Virus record (IMG/VR): IMGVR_UViG_3300033571_024429
Coordinates: 1 to 25,505 of that record
DNA from: a virus
Strand: one strand, 5' to 3'
Length of the DNA stretch: 25,505 bases
The notes under the pieces are model-generated. The model was not told the DNA's origin. It saw only the letters and a program-made list of their open reading frames with translations, and did not search any database. Within the stretch, counting starts at the first letter, position 1. Each line of letters begins with the position of its first letter. This document shows, one piece after another, positions 13,726 through 21,242 of this stretch. The position numbers were made by a program, and so were the translations under genes.

Positions 13726-14517
13726 CTATTTCAGTAAATGTACTAAGCCTAATTGTTCTAGTTTAGCCTGCAATCGCTCTATATTAGTTACTCTTTCCGC
13801 TAGCTCATCTGAATTCTGCTTGGAGCAATGGGCTATCACAGGATACTTAACCCCTATTAACCACGGCAATAATTCCTCCACCCTCTTGTAATCATATCTG
13901 AAGTGCTCATATATCAATATTCTCCTATCCAATAGACGTGATCTGTCTAGTAAGTATTCCTCTTCGCGTGTTATTCTGTTGATGTTGTCTTCTAAATCCT
14001 CTATCGGTACTTCTACTTTAGCCCTCTTTACCGGCCCATTCCATACTACACATTGTCTAGTTTTTTTAACGATAAGATCAGATATCCATTGCATTAATAT
14101 ATTCGATCTGCGGACCACTATAGTTCGAATATCATACCTATGCAAATATTCCCAGAATTTCTTTTCCTGTTTCAGAGCCATAATTTGATGTGCCATGATT
14201 TTAAAACCTGCTGCCACACGGCCATCTATTTTTCTTTTAACCCATGAGATGTTTTTCATATCTTCTGATACGTTATCAAACGTGGGTGTATAACAAAGAT
14301 CCAAAGCTCTGCATATATCATTTTGGATTATTTCGTCTGGGATTAAGGCGTGCCGTTCTTTATTCTCCGGTTTGGCGGGCTGCATATGGTGCTTATGCCC
14401 GACAGGATTAATGGGTTCATTGATACACCTAATTCCTGCCGGTGCGCCTGAATGTATCAAACTGGTGACTAATGTGGAGCCTGTCCTGGGCTGCGCCAAT
14501 ATTATAAACTTTTTCAT
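13726..14517 (-). CDS. Sulfotransferase (Stf0/NodH-like)
   Basis: 263 aa. Residues 9-17, QPRTGSTLV, are the PAPS 5'-phosphosulfate loop (RTGST/L). VVRRSNILMQWISDLI at ~134-149 carries the 3'-phosphate-binding Arg-x-x-N. The Arg/Lys-rich region fits PAPS binding. The GSTLVTSLI + NEPINP arrangement (residues 13-38) is typical of bacterial carbohydrate sulfotransferases. The C-terminal helices (ERVTNIERLQAKLEQLG) may drive dimerisation. It has an ATGA overlap with the exonuclease gene and only a poor SD, so expression is likely coupled. It is the second sulfotransferase in the window and not closely similar to the 214-aa one, suggesting two sulfation sites or steps. Confidence 0.8.
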   Translation of the reverse strand: MKKFIILAQPRTGSTLVTSLIHSGAPAGIRCINEPINPVGHKHHMQPAKPENKERHALIPDEIIQNDICRALDLCYTPTFDNVSEDMKNISWVKRKIDGRVAAGFKIMAHQIMALKQEKKFWEYLHRYDIRTIVVRRSNILMQWISDLIVKKTRQCVVWNGPVKRAKVEVPIEDLEDNINRITREEEYLLDRSRLLDRRILIYEHFRYDYKRVEELLPWLIGVKYPVIAHCSKQNSDELAERVTNIERLQAKLEQLGLVHLLK

Positions 14518-15344
14518 GACAACGATTTAAAAGGTTGCACTATATCGTGAAATTCCTGCAATATTCCGTTCAGTTTATATTTAATCGTCAGCTCTCTAAT
14601 CTTAGACTGGTCAAATGCCACATCTTGGGCTAGCTTCTTATGGCAGTACATCTTATTATGTAATAATTTTGGACATAGGGATAGGTCTATTAACAACAAA
14701 TTCCTATTCAATATATGATATCCTTCCTGATCCAAATAATCCTTGACACTACGGTGGCTTTCTAATAATTTAGTGCTCTTCTTGGGGCCTATGCCTTTAT
14801 AGCCATCGATACAATCGGATTTATCACCAATTAAAGCCTTCTGCCATACAGGGTTGACGAGTGGGGCAGCTATTTCTCGCCTTTTGCCTGGGTCGTACAA
14901 CGTGCATGAATTGAAATAATATGGTATTTGTATCATGTCACTATCTGATGATACGACTATGCTTTTATTGGGATGTAACAGGCTTACTGCCGCATATATT
15001 AAATCGTCGGCCTCCATTTGCTCTCGTTCAAATTGTCTTACACTAATCACTCCAAATAACTGCTTTGCAATATCACTAGTACTTCTCAATTCTTCTGATA
15101 TATCGCCAAAGTAGTGATTACTCTGGCGATCCTTATAAGTCGGGAGTAGAGCCCTTCTCCAAACCTCTTTCCTTGGGGCATCCCAGAATATACTCAAAGA
15201 TGTTGGCCTATACATATTAATCATACTACTATACATCCTAAGCAATGTAGTTATATAGTGATACTTATTATCCTGCCTTCTGTCTGCTTTTACTGCATAT
15301 ATCGCCCTGTACAGGGTATTGCGGGCGTCTATGAGCATATGCAT
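14514..15344 (-). CDS. 5'-3' exonuclease / flap endonuclease (PIN fold)
   Basis: 276 aa, the size of T4 RNase H or phage FEN. MLIDARNTLYRAIYA at 3-17 is the metal-binding first motif (D-x-x-N). ADDLIYAAVSLL (~112-123) and VVSSDSDMIQIPYY (~130-143) give the acidic cluster. The helix-hairpin-helix-type DNA-binding part is ALIGDKSDCIDGYKGIGPKK (~171-190), with the conserved GDxSD...GIGPKxA pattern. The enzyme removes RNA primers and cuts 5' flaps at the replication fork. It lies directly downstream of the gp32-like gene, past a strong hairpin. SD is AGGTGGG. A second ATG two codons later is possible. Confidence 0.85.
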   Translation of the reverse strand: MHMLIDARNTLYRAIYAVKADRRQDNKYHYITTLLRMYSSMINMYRPTSLSIFWDAPRKEVWRRALLPTYKDRQSNHYFGDISEELRSTSDIAKQLFGVISVRQFEREQMEADDLIYAAVSLLHPNKSIVVSSDSDMIQIPYYFNSCTLYDPGKRREIAAPLVNPVWQKALIGDKSDCIDGYKGIGPKKSTKLLESHRSVKDYLDQEGYHILNRNLLLIDLSLCPKLLHNKMYCHKKLAQDVAFDQSKIRELTIKYKLNGILQEFHDIVQPFKSLS

Positions 15345-15362
15345 ATGTTAAGCCCACCTACA

Positions 15363-15400
15363 CATTCGGCCCCAACAGATATGCCTGCTGGGGCCGAATG
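15363..15400 (-). terminator. Strong intergenic hairpin between gp32-like and exonuclease genes
   Basis: CATTCGGCCCCA at 15363-15374 pairs perfectly with TGGGGCCGAATG at 15389-15400, and inner bases extend the stem to about 16 bp around a small loop. There is no U-tract on the minus-strand side, so it may be a transcript stabiliser or processing site rather than a classical terminator. It sits just after the stop of the ssDNA-binding protein, whose mRNA is usually made in great excess over the next gene. Confidence 0.6.
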
Positions 15401-15418
15401 CGCTAATAAGCTGACTGC

Positions 15419-16576
15419 TCAATCCAATTGACTGAGTAAGTCATCGATGTCACTAGAGTCGTTATCCGTCGATTCAGTTTCTGGCTCTGACTTGGCATTG
15501 CTCTTAGCTGTTGCACCAGACTTTGCCTGGCCTGTCTTCTTTGGAGAGACGTTGTCCAGTGGTTCCTCTGCAGCCAGATCATCTTCCATATGGGAAACGA
15601 CATCCTCGTCGGCATCATCGGCGTCTTCATCATTTGAGCTAGATGAGCCCTTGCGAGAAGGTTTGGCCATGACGTCATTTTCTGTATCGTCTGCAGAATT
15701 ACGACGCTGGGTTGCCCTATTGGCCCTGGATTCTGTCTGAACTGTATCATCCTGATCAAATCCGCCATTATCATTTCCGCTGTCGTCGCCATCGACGATC
15801 CTAGCAAAAACGGCATTGAGCTTTTGGGGATCTGGGGCTTTAATCTTCTCCCACAGATTATGCCTATTGAAAAGTAACTTGGCCAGGATTTCGTCGCTGG
15901 TTGAGCCGTCTTTACCCCTGATCATGGGCATTGGCTCCCCACCGTTAGGCAGGAATTTGCTTGTCTTATAACTATTAGACCTGCCCTGCTTCAACACCTG
16001 AAGTTCGAATAAGAATCCGGCACTTTCATCAAAGAAAATACCAAATGCCTGTGGATCGTCCTTGTCACCACAGTCATCCTTCATTAACGTCGAAGACCAC
16101 AAGTCAAAGAGAGTCTTTGGAGCGTTGAAGAACATTACTTTACCACGGACTTCTTCAGGATTTCCCTTCCAATTAGGGAAAAAGATATTAACCATATGGT
16201 AAGTAGAAGGCATCCACTGCTTGATTACGGCTTTCCTTTTCTCTTCTTCTTTCTTGTCTATTGACTTGAGCAAATCAAAACCGAACTGGCAGACTTTGCA
16301 ATCTGATCCGTCTACCCATATTCTCGGGCAAGGATACGGCTTGTTGTCGATCCAATGGTCGGCATGCGTAATAAAGAACTGATCCATAGATTTTTTCACG
16401 GTGCCAGATTTGATCACATCCCCTTTAGCCAAGGGTGGCAATATAAAAAACCTGTACTTCAATGGCTCGGTAGTGCTATTTGCCTTCTCCGGCTTAAACT
16501 CATCAGGATCGATGAACTTACCTGACATAGACGCCCGGAGCTTATCACGCACAGCTTTGACATCGTACTTAGACAT
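15419..16576 (-). CDS. ssDNA-binding protein, T4 gp32-like
   Basis: 385 aa. The N-terminus MSKYDVKAVRDKLRASM is the basic cooperative-binding element. The core has a zinc site: H71 (or H74), C83, C93, C96 in YPCPRIWVDGSDCKVC, with spacing (12, 10, 3) very near T4 gp32 (H64-C77-C87-C90). Aromatic/Lys-rich OB-fold segments follow, such as STYHMVNIFFPNWKGNP. The C-terminal ~120 residues are a very acidic, Ser/Asp/Glu-rich disordered tail ending DIDDLLSQLD, used in gp32 for protein partners. It coats single strands at replication and recombination forks. SD is GAGGTG. The gene lies between the UvsY-like and exonuclease genes. Confidence 0.9.
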   Translation of the reverse strand: MSKYDVKAVRDKLRASMSGKFIDPDEFKPEKANSTTEPLKYRFFILPPLAKGDVIKSGTVKKSMDQFFITHADHWIDNKPYPCPRIWVDGSDCKVCQFGFDLLKSIDKKEEEKRKAVIKQWMPSTYHMVNIFFPNWKGNPEEVRGKVMFFNAPKTLFDLWSSTLMKDDCGDKDDPQAFGIFFDESAGFLFELQVLKQGRSNSYKTSKFLPNGGEPMPMIRGKDGSTSDEILAKLLFNRHNLWEKIKAPDPQKLNAVFARIVDGDDSGNDNGGFDQDDTVQTESRANRATQRRNSADDTENDVMAKPSRKGSSSSNDEDADDADEDVVSHMEDDLAAEEPLDNVSPKKTGQAKSGATAKSNAKSEPETESTDNDSSDIDDLLSQLD

Positions 16577-16646
16577 TTTTACACCTCTAATCCTTTGATT
16601 CTCGGAACTGTAGTTAAAATACTTGGAATACGCTACCTGATCTGTA

Positions 16647-17165
16647 CTAATTCTGCTCGGCTTTCTTTATACCTATCAGAGATCTACAGACTTCGTGTTT
16701 CATTTTGATTGCTTCCATCATATGATATACCTTACCGGCAAGCATATGTGCATTAGCCAATCTCAGATCCGCCTCCACCAGCCCGGGGTTAACCTCCACG
16801 ATATGTCTCATTTGTTCGGCAGTTATCTTAGTCCCAGCTTCTTTAGCTGTCCTTGCCACCTCATCGGTAGCCTTCCCTTTTCTGACCTTTAGATTTCTTT
16901 CTGCAACCGCCACGGCAACCCTTAGCTCAGAGTAGATGGCAGCCCAATAGGCATATTGAGAAGGGATATTTTGCATCTGCTCCTCGAGAATATCCATATT
17001 CACGTCTAGGTCAGACAGTATATCTATAGTTATCTTTTTTAATTTCTTAGGATCATTTTGGTCTGGCACTCTTAATGTTACATCGAACCTAAATAGACTC
17101 GAAGAGATTAATTCTTCTGGTACATTCGCATCAATCCAATCAGAATATTCTTTATTTTTGGGCAT
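16647..17165 (-). CDS. Possible recombination mediator, UvsY-like
   Basis: 172 aa, mostly helical. The front (LFRFDVTLRVPDQN) is a short β part. Then DMNIxE-type helices (MDILEEQMQNIPSQYAYWAA), a helix-rich middle, and a last helix (AGKVYHMMEAIKMKHEVCRS) ending in IGIKKAEQN. T4 UvsY also has helices with a conserved Y-W and a basic end, and in T4-like phages it lies near gp32-class genes. Here the gene is directly upstream of the gp32-like one in the same operon. I judge the family fit as plausible but not shown. If correct, it loads RecA onto gp32-coated DNA. Alternative: unknown recombination accessory. Confidence 0.5.
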   Translation of the reverse strand: MPKNKEYSDWIDANVPEELISSSLFRFDVTLRVPDQNDPKKLKKITIDILSDLDVNMDILEEQMQNIPSQYAYWAAIYSELRVAVAVAERNLKVRKGKATDEVARTAKEAGTKITAEQMRHIVEVNPGLVEADLRLANAHMLAGKVYHMMEAIKMKHEVCRSLIGIKKAEQN

Positions 17166-17171
17166 ATATGG

Positions 17172-17549
17172 TCACTGTGTAGGTGGCTCCCATTTTTGCG
17201 TCTCGAATTTTTGGTCTTTCTTTAATACGTCGGCAGAATGCCCACTAGATTGGCTAATTTGCGATATCGGCTGTGCCTGACCAGCGATCGGTGCTATTGT
17301 TGAACCAGCACCCCTAGGCATATACGCAAATCGCGAAAATCCAGATACTTGTGCACCATGGTCTATCATCAATTTGGCTCGACGACGCGCCATCTTAACA
17401 TCATCCGACTCATGCTTCGTATAATGGTGCGTAGATACCAATCTACTTCTTTCTTCTTTCTTCCTCTCAAGTTTTTTAACTCGTTTCTTGGCTCTATATT
17501 TAGCTCTTTCCTTGGCCCTATAGAGTTTTTTAGCTCTCTCATTGCTCAT
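17172..17549 (-). CDS. Basic Lys/Arg-rich hypothetical protein
   Basis: 125 aa from ATG 17549, which follows AGGT and overlaps the polymerase stop. A longer frame back to a TTG at 17600 is less likely. The first 50 residues are a long, highly basic helix (KLYRAKERAKYRAKKRVKK), then KMARRRAKLMIDHG. The rest is Gly/Pro/Ser/Gln-rich and probably unfolded. It resembles DNA- or RNA-condensing tails but no family. It sits between polymerase and UvsY-like genes, so a DNA-bound accessory role is reasonable but unproven. Confidence 0.6.
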   Translation of the reverse strand: MSNERAKKLYRAKERAKYRAKKRVKKLERKKEERSRLVSTHHYTKHESDDVKMARRRAKLMIDHGAQVSGFSRFAYMPRGAGSTIAPIAGQAQPISQISQSSGHSADVLKKDQKFETQKWEPPTQ

Positions 17550-18744
17550 GATTGGACCTGTATGTTTTGTATTTCTTCCACATCTTCCATTTATCTCCAA
17601 TACTTACATTTATCGGGAAAAATGGATTATCATGTAATAAACCTTCGAATGGTCTGGTCATGATTGGAACTATAACATTGATGATGGCCTTGATCTGTTG
17701 AGGATCTGGTGGAGCTGATATAATAAGACAATCATGTATCTCGCAAACTATATTGTCAGGTAGCTTTTCCCAAACCTTTCGTAGAGTGTTCTGCATAGCA
17801 TGTGCTACTGATCCTTGCATTATACCGTTTAAAACTGCTAAGTCATTCTTAGCATGAGCTGGGCGGAAGGTTCTACCTAATAGTGTGCTTAATGGCTTAC
17901 CATTCGATATGATAGATCTACATTTACTGATCCACCCTCCTAGCTTGGGGAATACATTGGTCAATGCCACACTACTTAAATCCATCGAATTGATAGACTT
18001 GAGCAAGTATTGCTTGCTCTCAGACCTAGTAATCGCCTCTTCTGACTCCTTGTTGATTGTCTCCATCATGTGGGTGTACGGGTCCGTATCAGTGAATGTT
18101 GCTTCTAGCACCGGATCTTCGGCTAATATAGATGCTGCTCTAATATCAGCACATATCCAGTCGAACATCAGAAGCACGTCACAATCATTACCGCCAGCTG
18201 ATGCAACGTGATAGTTTTCAGATAATCCCTGAATGTTGAAACCAGATGACTTACTACGACCTGAGAATGTCTTTTGTGACCACTTTGGATATTCATATAA
18301 ACCATTGACTTGGATGCCGTTTTCCTCGAGGAATTGGTAAGCCACTGCTGCTAAAGCAAGTATGTTATGGTATGGTAATGGTTGTTTAACTGATAGCTTA
18401 TCCAATATCTTCGCTACTATCATGTGATCTTTAGATCTGGAATCCGTAGGAGCGATATCAGGTAAATGCATGTCATAGACGTTATATGTCCTTTTATCTC
18501 TGGGCAGGTCAAAATATTTAATGTGCGATTTAAAGTCAGAAGTGATGATACGCCTATTGCTAGATTCCGCTTTTAAGAACAGCTCCTTTATCGTTTTTCT
18601 TATCTTGTCGATAGATTTAATGGTCTTGCCAGCACCTGGCCGGAATATATCACATATGGTTACTTTATCCTGATTCTTAACGCCAGTACAGCGCGGCTTA
18701 CCTGTTTTATTATCAAACACTGTATAAACGAACAAGTCATCCAT
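17539..18744 (-). CDS. Compact family A DNA polymerase with altered motifs
   Basis: 401 aa, well under the ~600-900 aa of most PolA proteins. Residues 1-120 look like a vestigial 3'-5' exonuclease fold (YTVFDNKTG, SDFKSHIKYF, VYDMHLPDI) with catalytic acids lost (E to K in ExoI). FSGRSKSSGFNIQGLSE matches the T-GR-S-S-NLQN motif. Motif A is FDWICADIRA (usual DYSQIELR, with D in place of the steric-gate E). Motif B is RSESKQYLLKSINS, with Lys kept but the usual Tyr-Gly replaced by Asn-Ser. QGSVAHAM follows. Motif C is EIHDCLII (HDE becomes HDC). The two metal-binding Asps remain, so catalysis is possible. A typical thumb seems reduced. Accuracy and substrate choice may be unusual. Confidence 0.8.
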   Translation of the reverse strand: MDDLFVYTVFDNKTGKPRCTGVKNQDKVTICDIFRPGAGKTIKSIDKIRKTIKELFLKAESSNRRIITSDFKSHIKYFDLPRDKRTYNVYDMHLPDIAPTDSRSKDHMIVAKILDKLSVKQPLPYHNILALAAVAYQFLEENGIQVNGLYEYPKWSQKTFSGRSKSSGFNIQGLSENYHVASAGGNDCDVLLMFDWICADIRAASILAEDPVLEATFTDTDPYTHMMETINKESEEAITRSESKQYLLKSINSMDLSSVALTNVFPKLGGWISKCRSIISNGKPLSTLLGRTFRPAHAKNDLAVLNGIMQGSVAHAMQNTLRKVWEKLPDNIVCEIHDCLIISAPPDPQQIKAIINVIVPIMTRPFEGLLHDNPFFPINVSIGDKWKMWKKYKTYRSNHEQ

Positions 18745-18778
18745 TACCGACTAAATACAGCGGTTAAATATCGATATT

Positions 18779-19261
18779 CTATATAGACTTCTTAGGTCGT
18801 TTGTCGCGTGGCTTTGATTCTGCCTGCGTAGCTGAAGACGCTAAGAAATGCTTGGTCTTAGGATCATATTGACCCTTCTTCTTTAGGGTATTGTCCAAAT
18901 GGTCGACCTCACCAGGGACTCGATATTGAGCATATGGATCCTCATGGGCTAACTTATAACGATTCATATCTCTATGAGCACCGGCTCTATCCAAAAAGCC
19001 ATAGCCTCTGATAAAGCTGGTGAAATTAGATCCATAAACAGTCCTGGTGCAATCATTGCTATTACACCTTGGGCATATAGTAGCTTCTTTTAATTCCTTT
19101 GGATCGGGCTCCATAGAATGTATTGTCTCAAATAATACCAGCTCTTCATATAACTCTATAGGCAATTCTTTGTCGCCAGAGTTATTAATAATCAGCTTAT
19201 CTGCATTATCATTATATGCTTTTTTCCTGCATTTATTGCATTCATAATTATATCTAGGCAT
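18779..19261 (-). CDS. FmdB-like zinc-ribbon protein
   Basis: 160 aa. The N-terminus MPRYNYECNKCRKK and CPRCNSNDCTRTVYG around residues 63-77 give the two Cys pairs of the FmdB/CxxC_CxxC_SSSS zinc-ribbon family. The FETIHSM part matches the usual YEC..C...FE..QS pattern. A ~30-residue insertion lies between the Cys pairs, compared with ~25 residues in small family members. The basic C-terminus (SKPRDKRPKKSI) may bind nucleic acid. Short FmdB-type proteins are widespread in phages and bacteria, with unclear function. The stop is TAG. The gene sits between the GroES-like and polymerase genes. Confidence 0.75.
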   Translation of the reverse strand: MPRYNYECNKCRKKAYNDNADKLIINNSGDKELPIELYEELVLFETIHSMEPDPKELKEATICPRCNSNDCTRTVYGSNFTSFIRGYGFLDRAGAHRDMNRYKLAHEDPYAQYRVPGEVDHLDNTLKKKGQYDPKTKHFLASSATQAESKPRDKRPKKSI

Positions 19262-19265
19262 GGTA

Positions 19266-19694
19266 TCACTCAGATTCTATAACATATGGAATGCCGCATG
19301 GTATATCACACACGATGTGATTTTCCGAGATTATTACAACTTTCCGGCCTTGGTAATGGCCATTGTCAGGAACTATAGTCGCTACATGATTCTTGACAGC
19401 GATCATGACATAATCACCTACATTCACAGTAGGTTTTAGTCTCCCACCATTATTATCGCTTAGGCCAGGTCCAACACCTATGACCAATCCCTCATTTTTA
19501 TATTGCCCCTCAGTATTGGCTAATTGGATTGGAGATTCGCTAGCCGTTTGTAAAATAGCTACATAATTATTATGCATCTTCACCGGCTTGATAACTATGG
19601 TCTTATCACTGATAGGCTTCTCGAACGGTAATATATCTCTAGGCGTGTCACGCCCCTCGTGTTGCGTTAGGGTTTTGCTCTTAGGTATCGGCAT
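19266..19694 (-). CDS. GroES-like co-chaperonin (gp31-type)
   Basis: 142 aa. After a ~30-aa N-terminal extension (MPIPKSKTLTQHEGRD), the body fits the cpn10 fold. The usual PLxDRVLV strand is DKTIVIKPVKMHNNYVAI. The mobile-loop place is short (TASESPIQLANTE). The conserved end is EGLVIGVGPGLSDN...GGRLKPTVNVGDYVMI, equal to GxVVAVGPG...VKVGDxVLF. T4 gp31 replaces host GroES to fold the large capsid protein, and this gene may do the same with host GroEL. SD is GGAG before ATG. The gene is in the replication operon, unlike a capsid cluster. No GroEL is in the window. Confidence 0.8.
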   Translation of the reverse strand: MPIPKSKTLTQHEGRDTPRDILPFEKPISDKTIVIKPVKMHNNYVAILQTASESPIQLANTEGQYKNEGLVIGVGPGLSDNNGGRLKPTVNVGDYVMIAVKNHVATIVPDNGHYQGRKVVIISENHIVCDIPCGIPYVIESE

Positions 19695-19724
19695 GAGGAT
19701 CTCCTTTTAAATGGTTGGTCTTAT

Positions 19725-19898
19725 TTACTTTTCTTCTTTTTCGTAAGCGACTTTGGTCTTACGTTTAGGTATTGCTGGGCTATTACCTACCTTTACTTGC
19801 ATAGCTGACCCATCAGGGCATACGACGAACCCACTCCTCTGCATGGTCTCTGCCATAGACCTTGAGACCTCGACTTCGATAACCACCTTCAATTTCAT
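19725..19898 (-). CDS. Small hypothetical protein (57 aa)
   Basis: ATG at 19898 overlaps the helicase TGA (ATGA), and GGGAG lies within the helicase end, so it is translationally coupled. It reads MKLKVVIEVEVSRSMAETM, then a β-like CPDGSAMQVKVGN with a basic tail (PKRKTKVAYEKEEK). It has one Cys and no known motif. Given its site it may assist the helicase or the GroES-like product, but this is a guess. Confidence 0.7.
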   Translation of the reverse strand: MKLKVVIEVEVSRSMAETMQRSGFVVCPDGSAMQVKVGNSPAIPKRKTKVAYEKEEK

Positions 19899-21241
19899 AT
19901 TAACTCCCTAACTTGCATTTTGTCGTACTCGATTTCACACTCGACTTGGTCGTGCTTAGGACCATTCCGATTCTTAGCCACAAAAAACCTAATGCGTGGA
20001 TGAGGAGTAGCATTTCGATCGGAATCACTCTGATTCAGGCTTATGACATAGTCTAATGCGAATTGCTTTGCGAAACTCTCTGCTGCTTGGTTAAGATCTG
20101 CGACGCCCTCTTCGCTAGATGCTCCGCTTCTGTTGGTCTGTGTGGCTGTGAAGACCAACACATCTTCATTTTTAGCTAAACCTCTAATCTCGTTCGCCAC
20201 ATGCTTCTGTCTATCATAGTCCCTTTTATTGAATTCAGCGATGCGACTGATCATCAGATCCATATAATCCAATATAATCACATCAGGCTTCCACCCTTTA
20301 GTTCGTTTAAGATTGTCCAACAGGGCATAGATATGATTGACACTACGTTCCTCGGGAGGCCATTCGTAAATGGCGAATTTCTTTTTATATGTGCGTTCCA
20401 TAGTTTTAATTTGCCGCCTAATCAGATCTTTGTGCTCAATAATACTAGCTAATGGAACTCCAGTAGCCGCTCCTAAGCACCTCATAGCCGTTTTTATACT
20501 ATCTAATTCGAATGTTATCAAAAGGACATCTTGTCCGATCTCGCCTTTTAATGTTTCGCCTTGTAAAGATGATATTGCATTGTTACACAACAGAATAGAT
20601 TTACCAACATTGGTGCCTGCTAACCAGCACACTACTTCTTTTTTAGATGGACCACCATTGTTCAGTATTCTATCCAGTTTAGGGAAACCGGTAGTGCGAT
20701 GATCAATTATATCTTCTTGGAATAGCAATTCTAGGTTTTCGAAAAACCAAAATCCACCTTCTGAGACATCAGCTATTCGATTAGCCTGAGTCACCAGGTT
20801 TTCAAGTATCTGATAATTGCCTAGTCTATATGCTTCTATAGCTTCGTCGCTATAAAGCATACCGTACTGTCGGTCCTTGGCCCATTTTAATAACGTATCC
20901 TTCACCATCGGCACTTCCCGATGGCTGGACTTACGTTTAATTAAACCTAGAACCTGATCATATGGGTCATCTTCGGTTAATTTGGCTGTGATGCGATCAT
21001 ATAGTATCTCTCTTGTGGGTATGGTATTAAATTCTTCATGCGCATTAAGAATTTCTGCTATGACCCACTGACATTCTGGGCGTTTTAATAGATTCGGCTG
21101 GATAAATCCGCTGACTGCGGTAAAGAATTCAGGATAATCCAATGCCAATGATACAATAGACTCTTCTTCGTATGCACCGAATGGACGTATAGATTCATCC
21201 GATGCGTCATCGCTTTGATTAAGTGCGTCTAAAGTAGACAT
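19895..21241 (-). CDS. Replicative DNA helicase, DnaB/gp41-like
   Basis: 448 aa from the ATG at 21241, one base after the RecA stop; the frame is open 28 codons further into RecA. The N-terminal domain (residues ~20-110, LDYPEFFTAVSGFIQPNLLK) is the helical primase-binding part. The RecA-fold domain has Walker A WLAGTNVGKSILL (~205-217), VLLITFELDS, Walker B DVIILDYMDLM (~315-325), and ATQTNRSGA (sensor). A hexameric 5'-3' helicase that unwinds the fork, like T4 gp41. No separate primase was seen in the window. It follows RecA and precedes a 57-aa gene. SD is weak (GGATGG). Confidence 0.9.
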   Translation of the reverse strand: MSTLDALNQSDDASDESIRPFGAYEEESIVSLALDYPEFFTAVSGFIQPNLLKRPECQWVIAEILNAHEEFNTIPTREILYDRITAKLTEDDPYDQVLGLIKRKSSHREVPMVKDTLLKWAKDRQYGMLYSDEAIEAYRLGNYQILENLVTQANRIADVSEGGFWFFENLELLFQEDIIDHRTTGFPKLDRILNNGGPSKKEVVCWLAGTNVGKSILLCNNAISSLQGETLKGEIGQDVLLITFELDSIKTAMRCLGAATGVPLASIIEHKDLIRRQIKTMERTYKKKFAIYEWPPEERSVNHIYALLDNLKRTKGWKPDVIILDYMDLMISRIAEFNKRDYDRQKHVANEIRGLAKNEDVLVFTATQTNRSGASSEEGVADLNQAAESFAKQFALDYVISLNQSDSDRNATPHPRIRFFVAKNRNGPKHDQVECEIEYDKMQVRELI

Positions 21242-21242
21242 A

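Noticed and set aside
15403-15816. A 137-aa minus-strand frame inside the gp32 tail
   Set aside because: It is a shadow of the acidic repetitive C-terminal tail of the ssDNA-binding protein, with Met/Gln/Ser-rich low-complexity content and no own ribosome site.
17550-17600. A longer N-terminus for the basic 125-aa protein
   Set aside because: It needs a TTG start well inside the polymerase end; the ATG at 17549 has an AGGT site and fits the usual short overlap.
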